NCBI RefSeq assembly: GCF_000702305.1
Contig: NZ_JNLC01000010.1
Span: 744,001 to 808,000, forward strand
DNA from: Allobosea sp. 117
Lineage (GTDB): Bacteria; Pseudomonadota; Alphaproteobacteria; Rhizobiales; Xanthobacteraceae
Direction: 5' to 3'
Length of the DNA: 64,000 nucleotides
In this document: positions 52,424 through 61,179 of the stretch, one piece after another
Numbering within the stretch: the stretch's first letter is position 1
Layout: each line of letters begins with the position of its first letter
Made by a program: the position numbers and the translations under genes
The notes under the pieces: model-generated
What the model saw: only the letters and a program-made list of their open reading frames with translations
Database searches by the model: none
Told to the model about the DNA's origin: nothing

Positions 52424-52536
52424 CGGGTTCTCGTTGCAGGCTGCGGCTCGCCGCCGGCGCGGGACGAGCCCGGCGCGATGGCGGCGGTGAGGGGAGCGGC
52501 GGAGCCGGGGAGGGCGCCGCCGCTGCGCTGGCGGGG

Positions 52537-52654
52537 CTAGAGCCCTTTCCGATCAGGTGGAATCACCTGATCGATAAGAAAGTGCCCTCGATTCAATTGG
52601 CTGGAGCATTTTCTGATCGCGAAAGTCTCTCAACTTTCGCGGAAAATGCTCTAG
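52537..52654. repeat. Extragenic palindromic element of two hairpins
   Basis: First hairpin: CGATCAGGTG (52550-52559) and CACCTGATCG (52564-52573) around GAAT. Second: GAGCATTTTC (52604-52613) with CGCGAAAGT (52618-52626) paired to ACTTTCGCG (52633-52641) and GAAAATGCTC (52642-52651). It starts and ends with CTAG. I recall nearly the same element (TAGAGCATTTTC...GAAAATGCTC) repeated in Xanthobacteraceae-type genomes. Its right end supplies the stop codon of the binding-protein gene. Confidence 0.8.
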
Positions 52655-54219
52655 CCCCACTGATCGGCGCCGGATGCCTTCTTGATCGGCTCGGCGAGGT
52701 TCTTGGCGAGGACCAGCCAGGACTTCTGGACCTTTTCCCTGCCGACGCGGCGGGTGATGCGGTCGAAGGACCGCGCCGCGTCGTCCAGCGCCTTCTTGGG
52801 CGCCTTCTCGCCGGTCATGCAGGCGTGGATTTCCTTGTCGAGCGCGTCCTGATATTCGAAGCCGCCCGGCAGGCAGAAGTCCGGCACCGTGTTGACGATG
52901 TTGTTGTACAGCGTCTCCAGATACTCCGGAGAATAGGTGTCGATCATCCGCTGGGTCGGCTGCTTCATGTGGTTGATCCGGTAGGGATCGGAATAGCCGC
53001 CGAGATAGGGGATAGCATCCATCGAGATGGTCGGAGAGGTCATCCACTGCGCATAGGCATAGGCCAGCTCGGGATTGGCCGAATACTTCGAGACGGCGTA
53101 GCCGTAGCCCCAGCAGAACATGCCGGCATAGAGCAGCGTGCCGTCCTTGAGCTTGTCGGCAGGCATCACGGTGGCGGCGATCTTGCCGCTGGTGGCGGGA
53201 CCCGTGGACGGTGCCTTGGAGTATTTGAAGCCCGAGGGCCAGCAGATGTTCATGAAGCCTTCGCCGCGGCCGAAGGCGTTGTAGTTCGACGACCAGGTGA
53301 AGGAGAACGCATCCGGATGGAGGTACTTGTTCATCTCCATCATGTCGTCCAGCACCGCCAGCCCTTCGTCGGAATTGAAGGTGGGGTTCATGTCCTTGTC
53401 GAACCACAGCCGTCCCTTGGAGGCGAGGCGCTGCATGAACATCCACTTCACATAGTAGCGGGAGCGATATTCGAGGCTGCCGAAGAACTTGTTCGCGGGA
53501 TCGTGCATGAAGGCCGCGATATCGCGGTACTGGCTCCAGGTCTTCGGCGTGGAGAGCGCATAGCCGTGCTTGTCGGCGAAGGCCTTCGCCTTGTCGGGAT
53601 TCCTGATGTAGTCGTCGCGACAGAGCAGGGTGATCTGGTCGCCGTCGCACAGCAGGCCCGCGACACGGCCGTTATAGAGCTGGGCGTGGTGGCTGGCGGG
53701 GAATACGACGCCCCATTGCGGGTCGAAGATGTCCGGCTGGTACTTCTCGGTCCAGGGCGTGAGATCGTAGATGACGCCGGCGTCGATCCAGTCCGGATAG
53801 GACATGGCGGTCGGCATCAGCACGTCATAGGCGCCGGTCTTGGCGACGGCTTCCTGCATGCCCTTGGTGTGGACGACCTCGTCCGGCTCCTCGATGAAGG
53901 TGATGTCGATGCCGAGCTCGTTCTTCCACTTGCCGACATAGGGCGTCATGTTGCCGATGGAGCCGGTCGGGATCAGCACGGTCAGGCTCTTCTTGGTGGC
54001 CTTGGCCGCCGCTTCCTTGGCGAGCGCCCAGGCGCGTTCTTCCGAGCCCATGATGGCGGCGAAGGCCTGGCGGGCGCCGAATGGCGACTGCACGATGATG
54101 TTCGCGACGGCGGCCGATACCCCGAATGCGGCCATGCGGCGAAGAAAGCCACGACGGCTGACGCCGCCTGCGTCGAAATCGGTCAGAAGGGATTCGATCT
54201 CGGTTCTATTGTTCTTCAT
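52651..54219 (-). CDS. ABC transporter extracellular substrate-binding protein, Tat-exported
   Basis: 522 residues with a 45-residue twin-arginine leader (SRRGFLRRMAAFGVSAAVA). The family 1/UgpB-like fold includes KSLTVLIPTGSIGNMTPYVGKWKNELGIDITFIEEP, GAYDVLMPTAMSYPDWIDAGVIYDLTPW and MNICWPSGFKYSKAP. Unusually long for the family. It leads the transport operon; the last codons (ADQWG) are followed by TAG within the right arm of the palindromic element, so the native C-terminus may have been shortened. Confidence 0.92.
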   Translation of the reverse strand: MKNNRTEIESLLTDFDAGGVSRRGFLRRMAAFGVSAAVANIIVQSPFGARQAFAAIMGSEERAWALAKEAAAKATKKSLTVLIPTGSIGNMTPYVGKWKNELGIDITFIEEPDEVVHTKGMQEAVAKTGAYDVLMPTAMSYPDWIDAGVIYDLTPWTEKYQPDIFDPQWGVVFPASHHAQLYNGRVAGLLCDGDQITLLCRDDYIRNPDKAKAFADKHGYALSTPKTWSQYRDIAAFMHDPANKFFGSLEYRSRYYVKWMFMQRLASKGRLWFDKDMNPTFNSDEGLAVLDDMMEMNKYLHPDAFSFTWSSNYNAFGRGEGFMNICWPSGFKYSKAPSTGPATSGKIAATVMPADKLKDGTLLYAGMFCWGYGYAVSKYSANPELAYAYAQWMTSPTISMDAIPYLGGYSDPYRINHMKQPTQRMIDTYSPEYLETLYNNIVNTVPDFCLPGGFEYQDALDKEIHACMTGEKAPKKALDDAARSFDRITRRVGREKVQKSWLVLAKNLAEPIKKASGADQWG

Positions 54220-54245
54220 GGTGACCCTGGAAGGTTGTTGTTGAG

Positions 54246-54280
54246 TTACAAAACCTCACGAATTGACGTAGAGGTTGTAA
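54246..54280. promoter_or_regulatory. Imperfect inverted repeat upstream of the binding-protein gene
   Basis: TTACAAAACCTC (54246-54257) and GAGGTTGTAA (54271-54280) pair with a 2-base bulge. It is 26 bases upstream of the binding-protein start in an AT-rich gap shared with the divergent mocR gene. Probably an operator. Confidence 0.45.
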
Positions 54281-54412
54281 ATTTTAGGCAATCGTCTGCT
54301 TTCCAAGATTGTTGATAAATCTTGAATTGCTTGGGTCGATGGCGAATTTGTCTAGTTTATGTGAAGAATTATTTTGCTTATTGACGATAGGCGGACCATA
54401 TTGGCGTCGTTA

Positions 54413-54455
54413 GTGCCATTTTGAATTTTTCCGGAGTACCAATTCCGATTGGCAC
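54413..54455. promoter_or_regulatory. Nested inverted repeats upstream of mocR
   Basis: GTGCCA (54413-54418) pairs with TGGCAC (54450-54455), and CCAAT (54439-54443) pairs with ATTGG (54448-54452) around TCCG. They lie 52 to 94 bases before the mocR start and are candidate MocR binding sites. Confidence 0.4.
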
Positions 54456-54506
54456 CATTGCCGCCGGACGAGGTGCGAGGATTTCGGGCAGGCCGAGGGA
54501 ATATCG

Positions 54507-56036
54507 ATGCCGAAGACCGCCATCACCGGCTCGCTTGTCGCGGTCGAGTTCGACAAGTCGTCCGATGTCCCGATCTACCGGCAGATCACGGAGGCAATGA
54601 AAAGCGCGATCCTCTCGGGCCGCCTCGCCGTCGGCAGCAAGCTGCCGTCCACGCGCATTTTCGCGAACGAACTCGGCGTGTCACGCAACACGATCGTGCA
54701 GGTTTTCGAGGTACTTACGGAGGAGGGGCTGCTGGCGAGCCGGGTCGGTGCCGGCACCTTCGTGGTCGATGCCGCGCCGCGACGGGACGCGATGTCGGCG
54801 CCGACGATGACGGAGGATCAGCCCAATGGCAGCTACCCCTTCCGCTCGCTGTCGCGCCGCGGGAAAAGCCTAGTGGTCTCCTCGACCGGCGAATTCTCCG
54901 AGCGGCCGACGCCCTTCATGCCCGACCTGCCGGACCTGCGCGAATTTCCGATCCGCACCTGGCTGCGGCTGCTCAACGAGACCTCCGGCCGGCTGACCGG
55001 GCAGATTCTCGCCGAGGCCTCCAGCGCCGGCTACGAACCGCTGCGCCGCGCGGTGGCGCAGCATCTCAGCGCCTCGCGCGGGGTGGTGTGCAGCTATGAG
55101 CAGGTGATCATTACCACCGGCTCGCAGCAGGGGCTCGACCTCGTCTGCCGTATGCTGCTCGACGCCGGCGACCCCGTCTGGCTCGAGGAGCCGAGCTATG
55201 TCGGCACCCGCTCGGTGATCCGCGCCAATGGCGGCGTGGTCTGCCCCGTGCCGGTCGACGAGCGGGGCGGGCGCTTCGACGAGGCCATCTCGCTTCACCC
55301 GGCGCCGCGGCTGATCTTCACCTCGCCGGCCCGCCATTATCCGCTCGGCAGTCAGCTCGCGCCGGAGCGCCGGGACGCGCTCGTCGCCATCGCCAGCCGC
55401 TGCGGGTCGTGGATTCTCGAGGACGACTACGACCACGAGTTCATCTACGACCCCAATCTGGCGATGCGCTCGCTCCATGCGCAGGATGGCGACCAGCGCA
55501 CCATCCACATGGGCACCTTCTCCAAGACGCTTCTGCCGTCGTTCCGGCTCGGCTATCTTGTGGTGCCGGCCGATCTCGGCGAGCATTTCGCCAAGGCGCG
55601 CGCCGTGGTGGACCGGCATGCCTCGCTGATCGAGCAGATGGTCCTGTCCGAATTCATGAACCGCGGCCTGTTCGTCTCCCACATCCGCCGCATGCGCAAT
55701 CTCTACCACAGCCGCAGGACGCAACTCGTCACCGGTCTGGAGGATATCTTCGGCCGGGACTGCTGCCGACCGATGACGCTCGGGGGCACGCACGTCATCC
55801 TGCCCCTCGCCGAGACGGCGAGGGATCAGGTCGTCGCCCGGCGGGCGGCCGAGAGGGGGCTCGTCTTGCGGCCCCTCTCGCCCTACTACATGACCGGCAG
55901 CCGGGCGCAGGGCCTTCTGGTGGGCTTCTCGGCCTTCAACAGCCACGAGATCGCGCGCGGGCTGGAGGTCATTTCCGCCATGCGGGACCATATCGGCGTG
56001 GAGATCGCCCGGCCGGAACCCGCGCTGCCGGCGTGA
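54507..56036 (+). CDS. MocR/PdxR family regulator (GntR HTH fused to aminotransferase fold)
   Basis: 509 residues. HTH (20-90): VPIYRQITEAMKSAILSGRLAVGSKLPSTRIFANELGVSRNTIVQVFEVL and GAGTFVV. A linker of about 55 residues follows, then a fold type I aminotransferase domain: GYEPLRRAVAQHLSASRGV, ITTGSQQGLDLVCRML, WILEDDYDHEF and GTFSKTLLPSFRLGY, with the PLP Lys in FSKTL. MocR proteins sense PLP adducts of amines or amino acids such as GABA, taurine or ectoine derivatives. It diverges from the transport-glutamylation operon, which is a likely target. Confidence 0.93.
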   Translation: MPKTAITGSLVAVEFDKSSDVPIYRQITEAMKSAILSGRLAVGSKLPSTRIFANELGVSRNTIVQVFEVLTEEGLLASRVGAGTFVVDAAPRRDAMSAPTMTEDQPNGSYPFRSLSRRGKSLVVSSTGEFSERPTPFMPDLPDLREFPIRTWLRLLNETSGRLTGQILAEASSAGYEPLRRAVAQHLSASRGVVCSYEQVIITTGSQQGLDLVCRMLLDAGDPVWLEEPSYVGTRSVIRANGGVVCPVPVDERGGRFDEAISLHPAPRLIFTSPARHYPLGSQLAPERRDALVAIASRCGSWILEDDYDHEFIYDPNLAMRSLHAQDGDQRTIHMGTFSKTLLPSFRLGYLVVPADLGEHFAKARAVVDRHASLIEQMVLSEFMNRGLFVSHIRRMRNLYHSRRTQLVTGLEDIFGRDCCRPMTLGGTHVILPLAETARDQVVARRAAERGLVLRPLSPYYMTGSRAQGLLVGFSAFNSHEIARGLEVISAMRDHIGVEIARPEPALPA

Positions 56037-56049
56037 TGGGTTTCCCGCC

Positions 56050-57021
56050 TCACGCCTCGCTGCGATAGGCGGGCAGGCGCTCCGCCAGAAGGGCGAGCAT
56101 GGCGTCGCGGGCGGGATCGCGCGATCCCCGCATCCAGGCGGCGGCGAGCGGGAGCACGTTGAGTTCCTCGGCGCCCGAGACGGAAACCGGGACATAGCGC
56201 ACCCCGGAGACGGACATGCGGGCGGTCCACCGCGGGACCAGCGCCACCCCCAGACCCGCCGCAACGAGACCCACGATCGTCTGCTTCTCGCCGGCGATCT
56301 GCGCGATGGCTGGCTGCAGGCCCGCCTGCGCGAACAGCTTGGTCGTCAGATCGTGGCTGTGGGGACGGGAGCGGCGGTCCGGGACGATGAGCGGCTCGTC
56401 CGCGAGATCGGCGACGGTGACAGACCGGCGCCGCGCAAGGCGGTGGCCGCTCTGAACCGCGACGACCACGCTTTCATGGAAGAGGGGCAGCAGCTCGACC
56501 TGCCGCCCGATCTCGGCGGGAGGGCGGATGATAGCGAGATCGAGCCGGCCGGACAGCAGGCGGGGCAGCAGGCGATTGGTCTTGTCCTCCACCAGTTCGA
56601 CGGTGATCCCGAGGTGCTGCGCGCGGAAATCGTGCAGCAGGAGCGGGACCAGCCCGGCGGCCGCAGTGTCCACGGCACCGAGCCGCAGCGTCGTCGCCCT
56701 GGTGCGCGTGCGCTCGCGGAAGCGCTGGGCCAGCCCATCGGCCGTGGCGAGCAGCGCCTGGGCTTCCGGCACCAGTGCCGCTCCTTCCTCCGTCAGGGTG
56801 ACGCTGCGCGTGGTCCGCGCGAACAGCCGGCCGCCGAGCGACTCTTCGAGCTGCTGCACCTGCCGGCCGAGCGCCGACGGCATCAGCTCGAGCCGCCGGG
56901 CGGCGCGGCCGAAATGCAGCTCCTCGGCGACGGCGAGGAAGCACCGTAGTTGGTAGAGGTCCACGCGGATCACCCGGCGTCGTGCGAGGAGAGCATTCCC
57001 GCTTCGGAGCTCACTCTGCAT
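56050..57021 (-). CDS. LysR family regulator
   Basis: 323 residues from ATG 57021; GTG 56964 or 56973 would give the more normal VDLYQLRCFLAVAEELHFGRAARRLELMPSALGRQVQQLE opening. Effector domain from TTLRLGAVDTAAAGLVPLLLHDF. It is convergent with mocR and diverges from the tartrate/malate dehydrogenase gene with a 156-base gap that is AT-rich around 57023-57050. Likely regulator of the dehydrogenase gene. Confidence 0.9.
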   Translation of the reverse strand: MQSELRSGNALLARRRVIRVDLYQLRCFLAVAEELHFGRAARRLELMPSALGRQVQQLEESLGGRLFARTTRSVTLTEEGAALVPEAQALLATADGLAQRFRERTRTRATTLRLGAVDTAAAGLVPLLLHDFRAQHLGITVELVEDKTNRLLPRLLSGRLDLAIIRPPAEIGRQVELLPLFHESVVVAVQSGHRLARRRSVTVADLADEPLIVPDRRSRPHSHDLTTKLFAQAGLQPAIAQIAGEKQTIVGLVAAGLGVALVPRWTARMSVSGVRYVPVSVSGAEELNVLPLAAAWMRGSRDPARDAMLALLAERLPAYRSEA

Positions 57022-57177
57022 TATTCTATTTTTTTATACAATTGGCTGAGATTGGTTTCGCGCAAGCTTGCCCCTACGGTCTGCCGCCATTGCGCTGGCG
57101 CGCTCGTCCGGCCTGATCCGGTCGCAAGGCAGGCGCCTCCCGCTCCCGAGCCATCTCAACCCATCCGGAGACTTGCC

Positions 57178-58254
57178 ATGAAGACCTACAAGATTGCCGC
57201 GATCCCGGGGGACGGTATTGGCGGCGAGGTGATATCCGCCGGCGTCGAGGTTCTGCACGCCCTTGCGAGCCGCGACGGCAAATTCTCCTTCTCCGTCGAC
57301 GAATTCGACTGGGGCGGCGAATATTACAAGAAGCACGGCCGGATGATGCCGGAGAATGGCCGCGACCTGATCCGCGACCATGACGCCATCCTGTTCGGCT
57401 CGGCCGGGCACCCGGAAATTCCGGACCACATCACCCTGTGGGGTCTTCGGCTCGCCATCTGCCAGCCCTTCGACCAATACGCCAATGTACGCCCCACCCG
57501 TATCCTGCCCGGCATCACCTCGCCGCTGCGCCGGGTGGACGGTCCCGAGCTCGACTGGGTCATCGTTCGCGAGAATTCGGAGGGCGAGTATGCGGGCGTC
57601 GGCGGCCGCGCGCATCAGGGTCATCCGATCGAGGTCGCGACGGATGTGGCGATGTTCACTCGCACCGGCGTGGAGCGCATCATCCGCTTCGCCTTCCGGC
57701 TGGCTCAGTCCCGCCCGCGCAAGCACCTCACCGTGGTGACGAAGTCCAACGCCCAGCGCCACGCGATGGTAATGTGGGACGAGGTGGCGACCCAGGTCGC
57801 CGCCGAGTTCCCTGATGTCACCTGGGACAAGATGCTGGTGGATGCCATGACCGTGCGCATGGTGATGAAGCCGGAAAGCCTCGACACCATTGTCGCCACC
57901 AACCTGCACGCCGACATTCTCTCGGACCTCGCGGCGGCGCTCGCCGGCTCGCTCGGCATCGCCCCGACCGCGAACCTCAATCCCGAGCGCGCCTATCCCT
58001 CGATGTTCGAGCCGATCCACGGCTCGGCCTTCGACATCATCGGCAAGGGCATCGCCAACCCGGTCGGCACCTTCTGGTCCTCGGTGATGATGCTGGATCA
58101 CCTCGGCGAGAAGCCGGCCGCGAACCGGTTGATGGCCGCCATCGAGCGGGTGACGGGCGACCGGCGGTTCCATACGCCGGACCTCGGCGGCACCGCGCGC
58201 ACCGCGGACGTCACCGCCGGCGTGATCGACGCCATCCACGGCGCCAATGCCTGA
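57178..58254 (+). CDS. Tartrate dehydrogenase / D-malate dehydrogenase family protein
   Basis: 358 residues, same fold as isocitrate and isopropylmalate dehydrogenases. KIAAIPGDGIGGEVISAG, QYANVRPTRILPG, VRENSEGEYAGVGGRAHQGHPIEVATDVAMFTR, KSNAQRHAMVMWDEV and the metal site ILSDLAAALAGSLGIAPTANLNPERAYPSMFEPIHGSAFDIIGKGIANP are clear. These enzymes oxidise tartrate, D-malate or 3-isopropylmalate-like acids with NAD+ and Mn2+. First gene of the right-hand cluster. Confidence 0.92.
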   Translation: MKTYKIAAIPGDGIGGEVISAGVEVLHALASRDGKFSFSVDEFDWGGEYYKKHGRMMPENGRDLIRDHDAILFGSAGHPEIPDHITLWGLRLAICQPFDQYANVRPTRILPGITSPLRRVDGPELDWVIVRENSEGEYAGVGGRAHQGHPIEVATDVAMFTRTGVERIIRFAFRLAQSRPRKHLTVVTKSNAQRHAMVMWDEVATQVAAEFPDVTWDKMLVDAMTVRMVMKPESLDTIVATNLHADILSDLAAALAGSLGIAPTANLNPERAYPSMFEPIHGSAFDIIGKGIANPVGTFWSSVMMLDHLGEKPAANRLMAAIERVTGDRRFHTPDLGGTARTADVTAGVIDAIHGANA

Positions 58255-58304
58255 GGTAGTTCTGCCGCCGTCCGCTCCTCCGGGGAGGTGGCGGCGGAGG
58301 GCTC

Positions 58305-59435
58305 CTACCGCAGCAGTTCGCGGGCGATGATCGTGCGCTGGATCTGGTTGGTGCCCTCATAGATCTGGGTGATCTTCGCATCCCGGTAGAGCCGCTCGAC
58401 CTCGAAGCCGCGGATATAGCCGCTGCCGCCGAAGATCTGCACCGCGTTGGCGGTCTGGGCGACGGCGATGTCCGAGGCGAAGCACTTGGCCATGGAGCAG
58501 GCCATGGTCGCGGATTCGCCGGTATCGAACCGCTGTGCGGCATCGTGGATGAGCAGGCGCGCGGCAGCGATGTCCTTGGCCATGTCGGCGAGCATCCACT
58601 GGATGCCCTGGAAATCGGCGATCGCCTGGCCGAACTGCTTGCGGGTCTTCGCATAGTCCAGGCTGGCGTCGAGGCCGGCCTGGGCGATGCCGAGGGCGAG
58701 GGCGGCGATGCCGATGCGCCCCTTGTCGAGCACGCTCATCATGATGTGGAAGCCGCGCCCTTCCGTGCCGAGCACCGCGTTGGCCGGCAGCCGGACATTG
58801 TCGAAGGTGAGCCCGCCGACCTGGGAGGCGCGCTGGCCCATCTTGTGCTCCTTCGGCCCGCGCGTGACGCCCGGCAGGGAGAGGTCGACGACGAAGATGC
58901 TCATGCCGCGCTTGCCGGCGCTCTTGTCGGTGCGCGCCAGCACGAAGCCGACCTCGGCGAGCGGCGCGTTCTGGATCCAGAGCTTGCCGCCATTGAGCAC
59001 CCAGCCGTCCTCGGTCCGGTCCGCCGTGGTGCGGATGCCGGAGACGTCGGTGCCGGCCTCGGCCTCGGTGATGCAGTAGGCGACGCGCTTGCGCCCCGCC
59101 ATGACGTCGGTGAGCCAGGTGGCGCGCTGGGCCTGCGTGCCGTGCACCGAGAGCAGGGTGCAGCCGAGCTCGACGAGGCCGCACTGGTCGGCGACGGAGG
59201 CATATCCGCGCGAGAGCTCCTCCATGACGAGCGCGTAGCCCAGCGCGTCGAGGCCGGACCCGCCATGCTCGACCGGCACGGTGATGCCGAACAGGCCGAG
59301 CTGCCCCATCTCCTCATAGATCTCGGCCGGAAAACGCTCGTCCCGGTCGAGTTCCTCGGCGAGCGGACGCACCACCTCGCTGGCGAAGCGGCGCGCCATG
59401 TCGCGGATCTGGGCATGGGTTTCGGATAAGGACAT
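58305..59435 (-). CDS. Acyl-CoA dehydrogenase
   Basis: 376 residues, normal length. [21 protein letters not shown] (FAD), [69 protein letters not shown] (catalytic Glu in YEGTNxIQ). It oxidises a short- or branched-chain acyl-CoA, handing electrons to ETF. Third gene of the leftward set from 61179, after the SDR and shikimate-dehydrogenase-like genes. Confidence 0.94.
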   Translation of the reverse strand: MSLSETHAQIRDMARRFASEVVRPLAEELDRDERFPAEIYEEMGQLGLFGITVPVEHGGSGLDALGYALVMEELSRGYASVADQCGLVELGCTLLSVHGTQAQRATWLTDVMAGRKRVAYCITEAEAGTDVSGIRTTADRTEDGWVLNGGKLWIQNAPLAEVGFVLARTDKSAGKRGMSIFVVDLSLPGVTRGPKEHKMGQRASQVGGLTFDNVRLPANAVLGTEGRGFHIMMSVLDKGRIGIAALALGIAQAGLDASLDYAKTRKQFGQAIADFQGIQWMLADMAKDIAAARLLIHDAAQRFDTGESATMACSMAKCFASDIAVAQTANAVQIFGGSGYIRGFEVERLYRDAKITQIYEGTNQIQRTIIARELLR

Positions 59436-59506
59436 GGCGGTCTCCCGACGGTTCGTTCGCGATCAAGGGGCGGCCGCCTGTCGAGCCAGGCGGCCGCATC
59501 GGGCTG

Positions 59507-60325
59507 TCAGTTGAAACCGAAGAAGCTGAAGTTCGCCTCGGCCTGGCCGACCAGTGCCTGATAACCGACCTGGATCGGGCAGCCCTTCTTCTCCGCCGCC
59601 TGCAGCAGCGGCGTGACCGGCGGCTTCATGATCATGTCGGTCACCAGCTGGCCGGGCACCAGCGTCTCCGGATCGATCGGATAGGGGTCTCCCGCCGCCA
59701 TGCCGAGCGGCGTCGCGTTGGCGACGATGTCGAACTCGGCCGGCACCACCGCACCGGTGTCGATCGCGATGGCGGGATAGGCGCCCTGCACCGCCGCCAC
59801 CACGCGTTCCGCCTTCGCCGTCTCGACATCGACGACCCGCAGGCGCGCGGCGCCCGCCTCGGCCAGCGCCACGGCGATGGCGGCACCCGCGCCGCCGGCG
59901 CCGACGAGCAGCACCGAGCGCCCCTTCGGGTCGCGATTGGCGGTGACGAGACCGTTCACATAGCCGACGCCGTCGAAGGTGTCGCCGACCCAGGTCCCGT
60001 CCGGCTCGACGCGGATCGAATTGACCGCACCGACGAGCCGGGCCCGCGGCTCGACCTTGTCGACCACGTCCATCATGCGCGGCTTGTGCGGGATGGTGGG
60101 AATGATCCCGGCGAGGTTCTTGAAGCTGCGCAGGCCGCGCACCGCGGCGTCGAAATCGCCAGCCGCGAACTGCAGCGGCGCGAAGACGACGTCGATGCCG
60201 CGCTCCGCCGCGAGCTTGTTGTAGAGCTGCGTCGAGCGCACCTGCCGGATCGGATCGCCGATCACGAAGTAAAGGCGCGTCTCGCCGGTGACGCTGAGCA
60301 GCGCCGGTCCCGCATCGGACAACAT
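59507..60325 (-). CDS. Shikimate dehydrogenase-like protein with atypical substrate motifs
   Basis: 272 residues. Overall AroE/YdiB layout: GDPIRQVRSTQLYN, IIPTIPHKPRMMDVVD with the catalytic Lys81, GAVNSI with Asn102, VLLVGAGGAGAAIAVALAEAGA (NADP loop) and ATPLGMAAGDPYPID. But the first of the two substrate serines in GxPIxHSxS is Val29 and the NTDxxG motif is TFD118GVG. The catalytic Lys and Asp remain, so it is probably active on a different hydroxy acid. Between the acyl-CoA dehydrogenase and SDR genes. Confidence 0.85.
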   Translation of the reverse strand: MLSDAGPALLSVTGETRLYFVIGDPIRQVRSTQLYNKLAAERGIDVVFAPLQFAAGDFDAAVRGLRSFKNLAGIIPTIPHKPRMMDVVDKVEPRARLVGAVNSIRVEPDGTWVGDTFDGVGYVNGLVTANRDPKGRSVLLVGAGGAGAAIAVALAEAGAARLRVVDVETAKAERVVAAVQGAYPAIAIDTGAVVPAEFDIVANATPLGMAAGDPYPIDPETLVPGQLVTDMIMKPPVTPLLQAAEKKGCPIQVGYQALVGQAEANFSFFGFN

Positions 60326-60375
60326 GGTTTCCTCCTGTTTGTTGACGGCATGCCGGTCGTGCTGCCGGCGGAATT

Positions 60376-61179
60376 TCAGAAGCGCGGGAGCAGCAGCGCG
60401 CCGTCGATGCGGATGACCTGTCCGGTGACGTAGGGCATGCCGCCCGCCGCGATGGAGGCGGCGACCGCGCCGACGTCCGAAGGCTGGCCGAGACGCCTGA
60501 TCAGCGTCAGCCCCTCCTCGTCGACCCGGCGCTGGTAGTCCGCGAGGGCGGGGCGGGACATGTCGGTCTCGATCACGCCGGGCTGCAGATCGAAGACATT
60601 GACGCCCTCCGCGGCGAGGCGCGCGGCGAAGATCTGCGCCACCATCGCGGTTGCGGCTTTCGAGACGCAGTATTCGCCGCGATTGACGGAGGCGGCGACC
60701 GCGCTGACCGACGAGACGAGGAGGATGGAATAATAGAGGCCGGGATCACGCGGCCGGGCGAGCAGCCGCCGGGACGCCGCCTGGGTGAGGAAGAAGGCCG
60801 CCTTGGCATTGTGGAGCATGCAGTGGTCGTAGCTCTCCACAGACGCTTCCAGCACGTCGCCACGCTTGAGAGCCCCGACCCCGGCATTGTTGACGAAGGT
60901 CGTCAGCGGCCCGAGCGCGGCTTCGACCTCGTCGAACATCGCCTCGTGACGCTCCAGATCGCCGATGTCGCCGGTGATCGCCGTGGTCCGCACGCCGAAT
61001 GCCGCGACCTCCTCCGCCGTGCGCTGCACCTCGGCGAGGTTGGACCGGCCATGGATGGCGACGTCGAAACCCTTTGCCGCGAGCGCCAGCGCAATGCCGC
61101 GCCCGATTCCCCGGCTGGAGCCGGTCACGAAGGCGATCTGCCGGCTGGTCGGCGTTGCGGGGGTAGGGGGCTCTATCAT
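60376..61179 (-). CDS. Short-chain dehydrogenase/reductase
   Basis: 267 residues, classical SDR. TGSSRGIGRGIALALA (TGxxxGxG), NNAGVGAL, catalytic Ser in LLVSSVSAVAASV and YCVSK (YxxxK). C-terminal GGMPYVTGQVIRIDGALLLPRF is typical. Annotated as 3-ketoacyl-ACP reductase-like. Divergent from the TRAP transporter, 652 bases away, and heads the three-gene leftward operon. Confidence 0.92.
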   Translation of the reverse strand: MIEPPTPATPTSRQIAFVTGSSRGIGRGIALALAAKGFDVAIHGRSNLAEVQRTAEEVAAFGVRTTAITGDIGDLERHEAMFDEVEAALGPLTTFVNNAGVGALKRGDVLEASVESYDHCMLHNAKAAFFLTQAASRRLLARPRDPGLYYSILLVSSVSAVAASVNRGEYCVSKAATAMVAQIFAARLAAEGVNVFDLQPGVIETDMSRPALADYQRRVDEEGLTLIRRLGQPSDVGAVAASIAAGGMPYVTGQVIRIDGALLLPRF

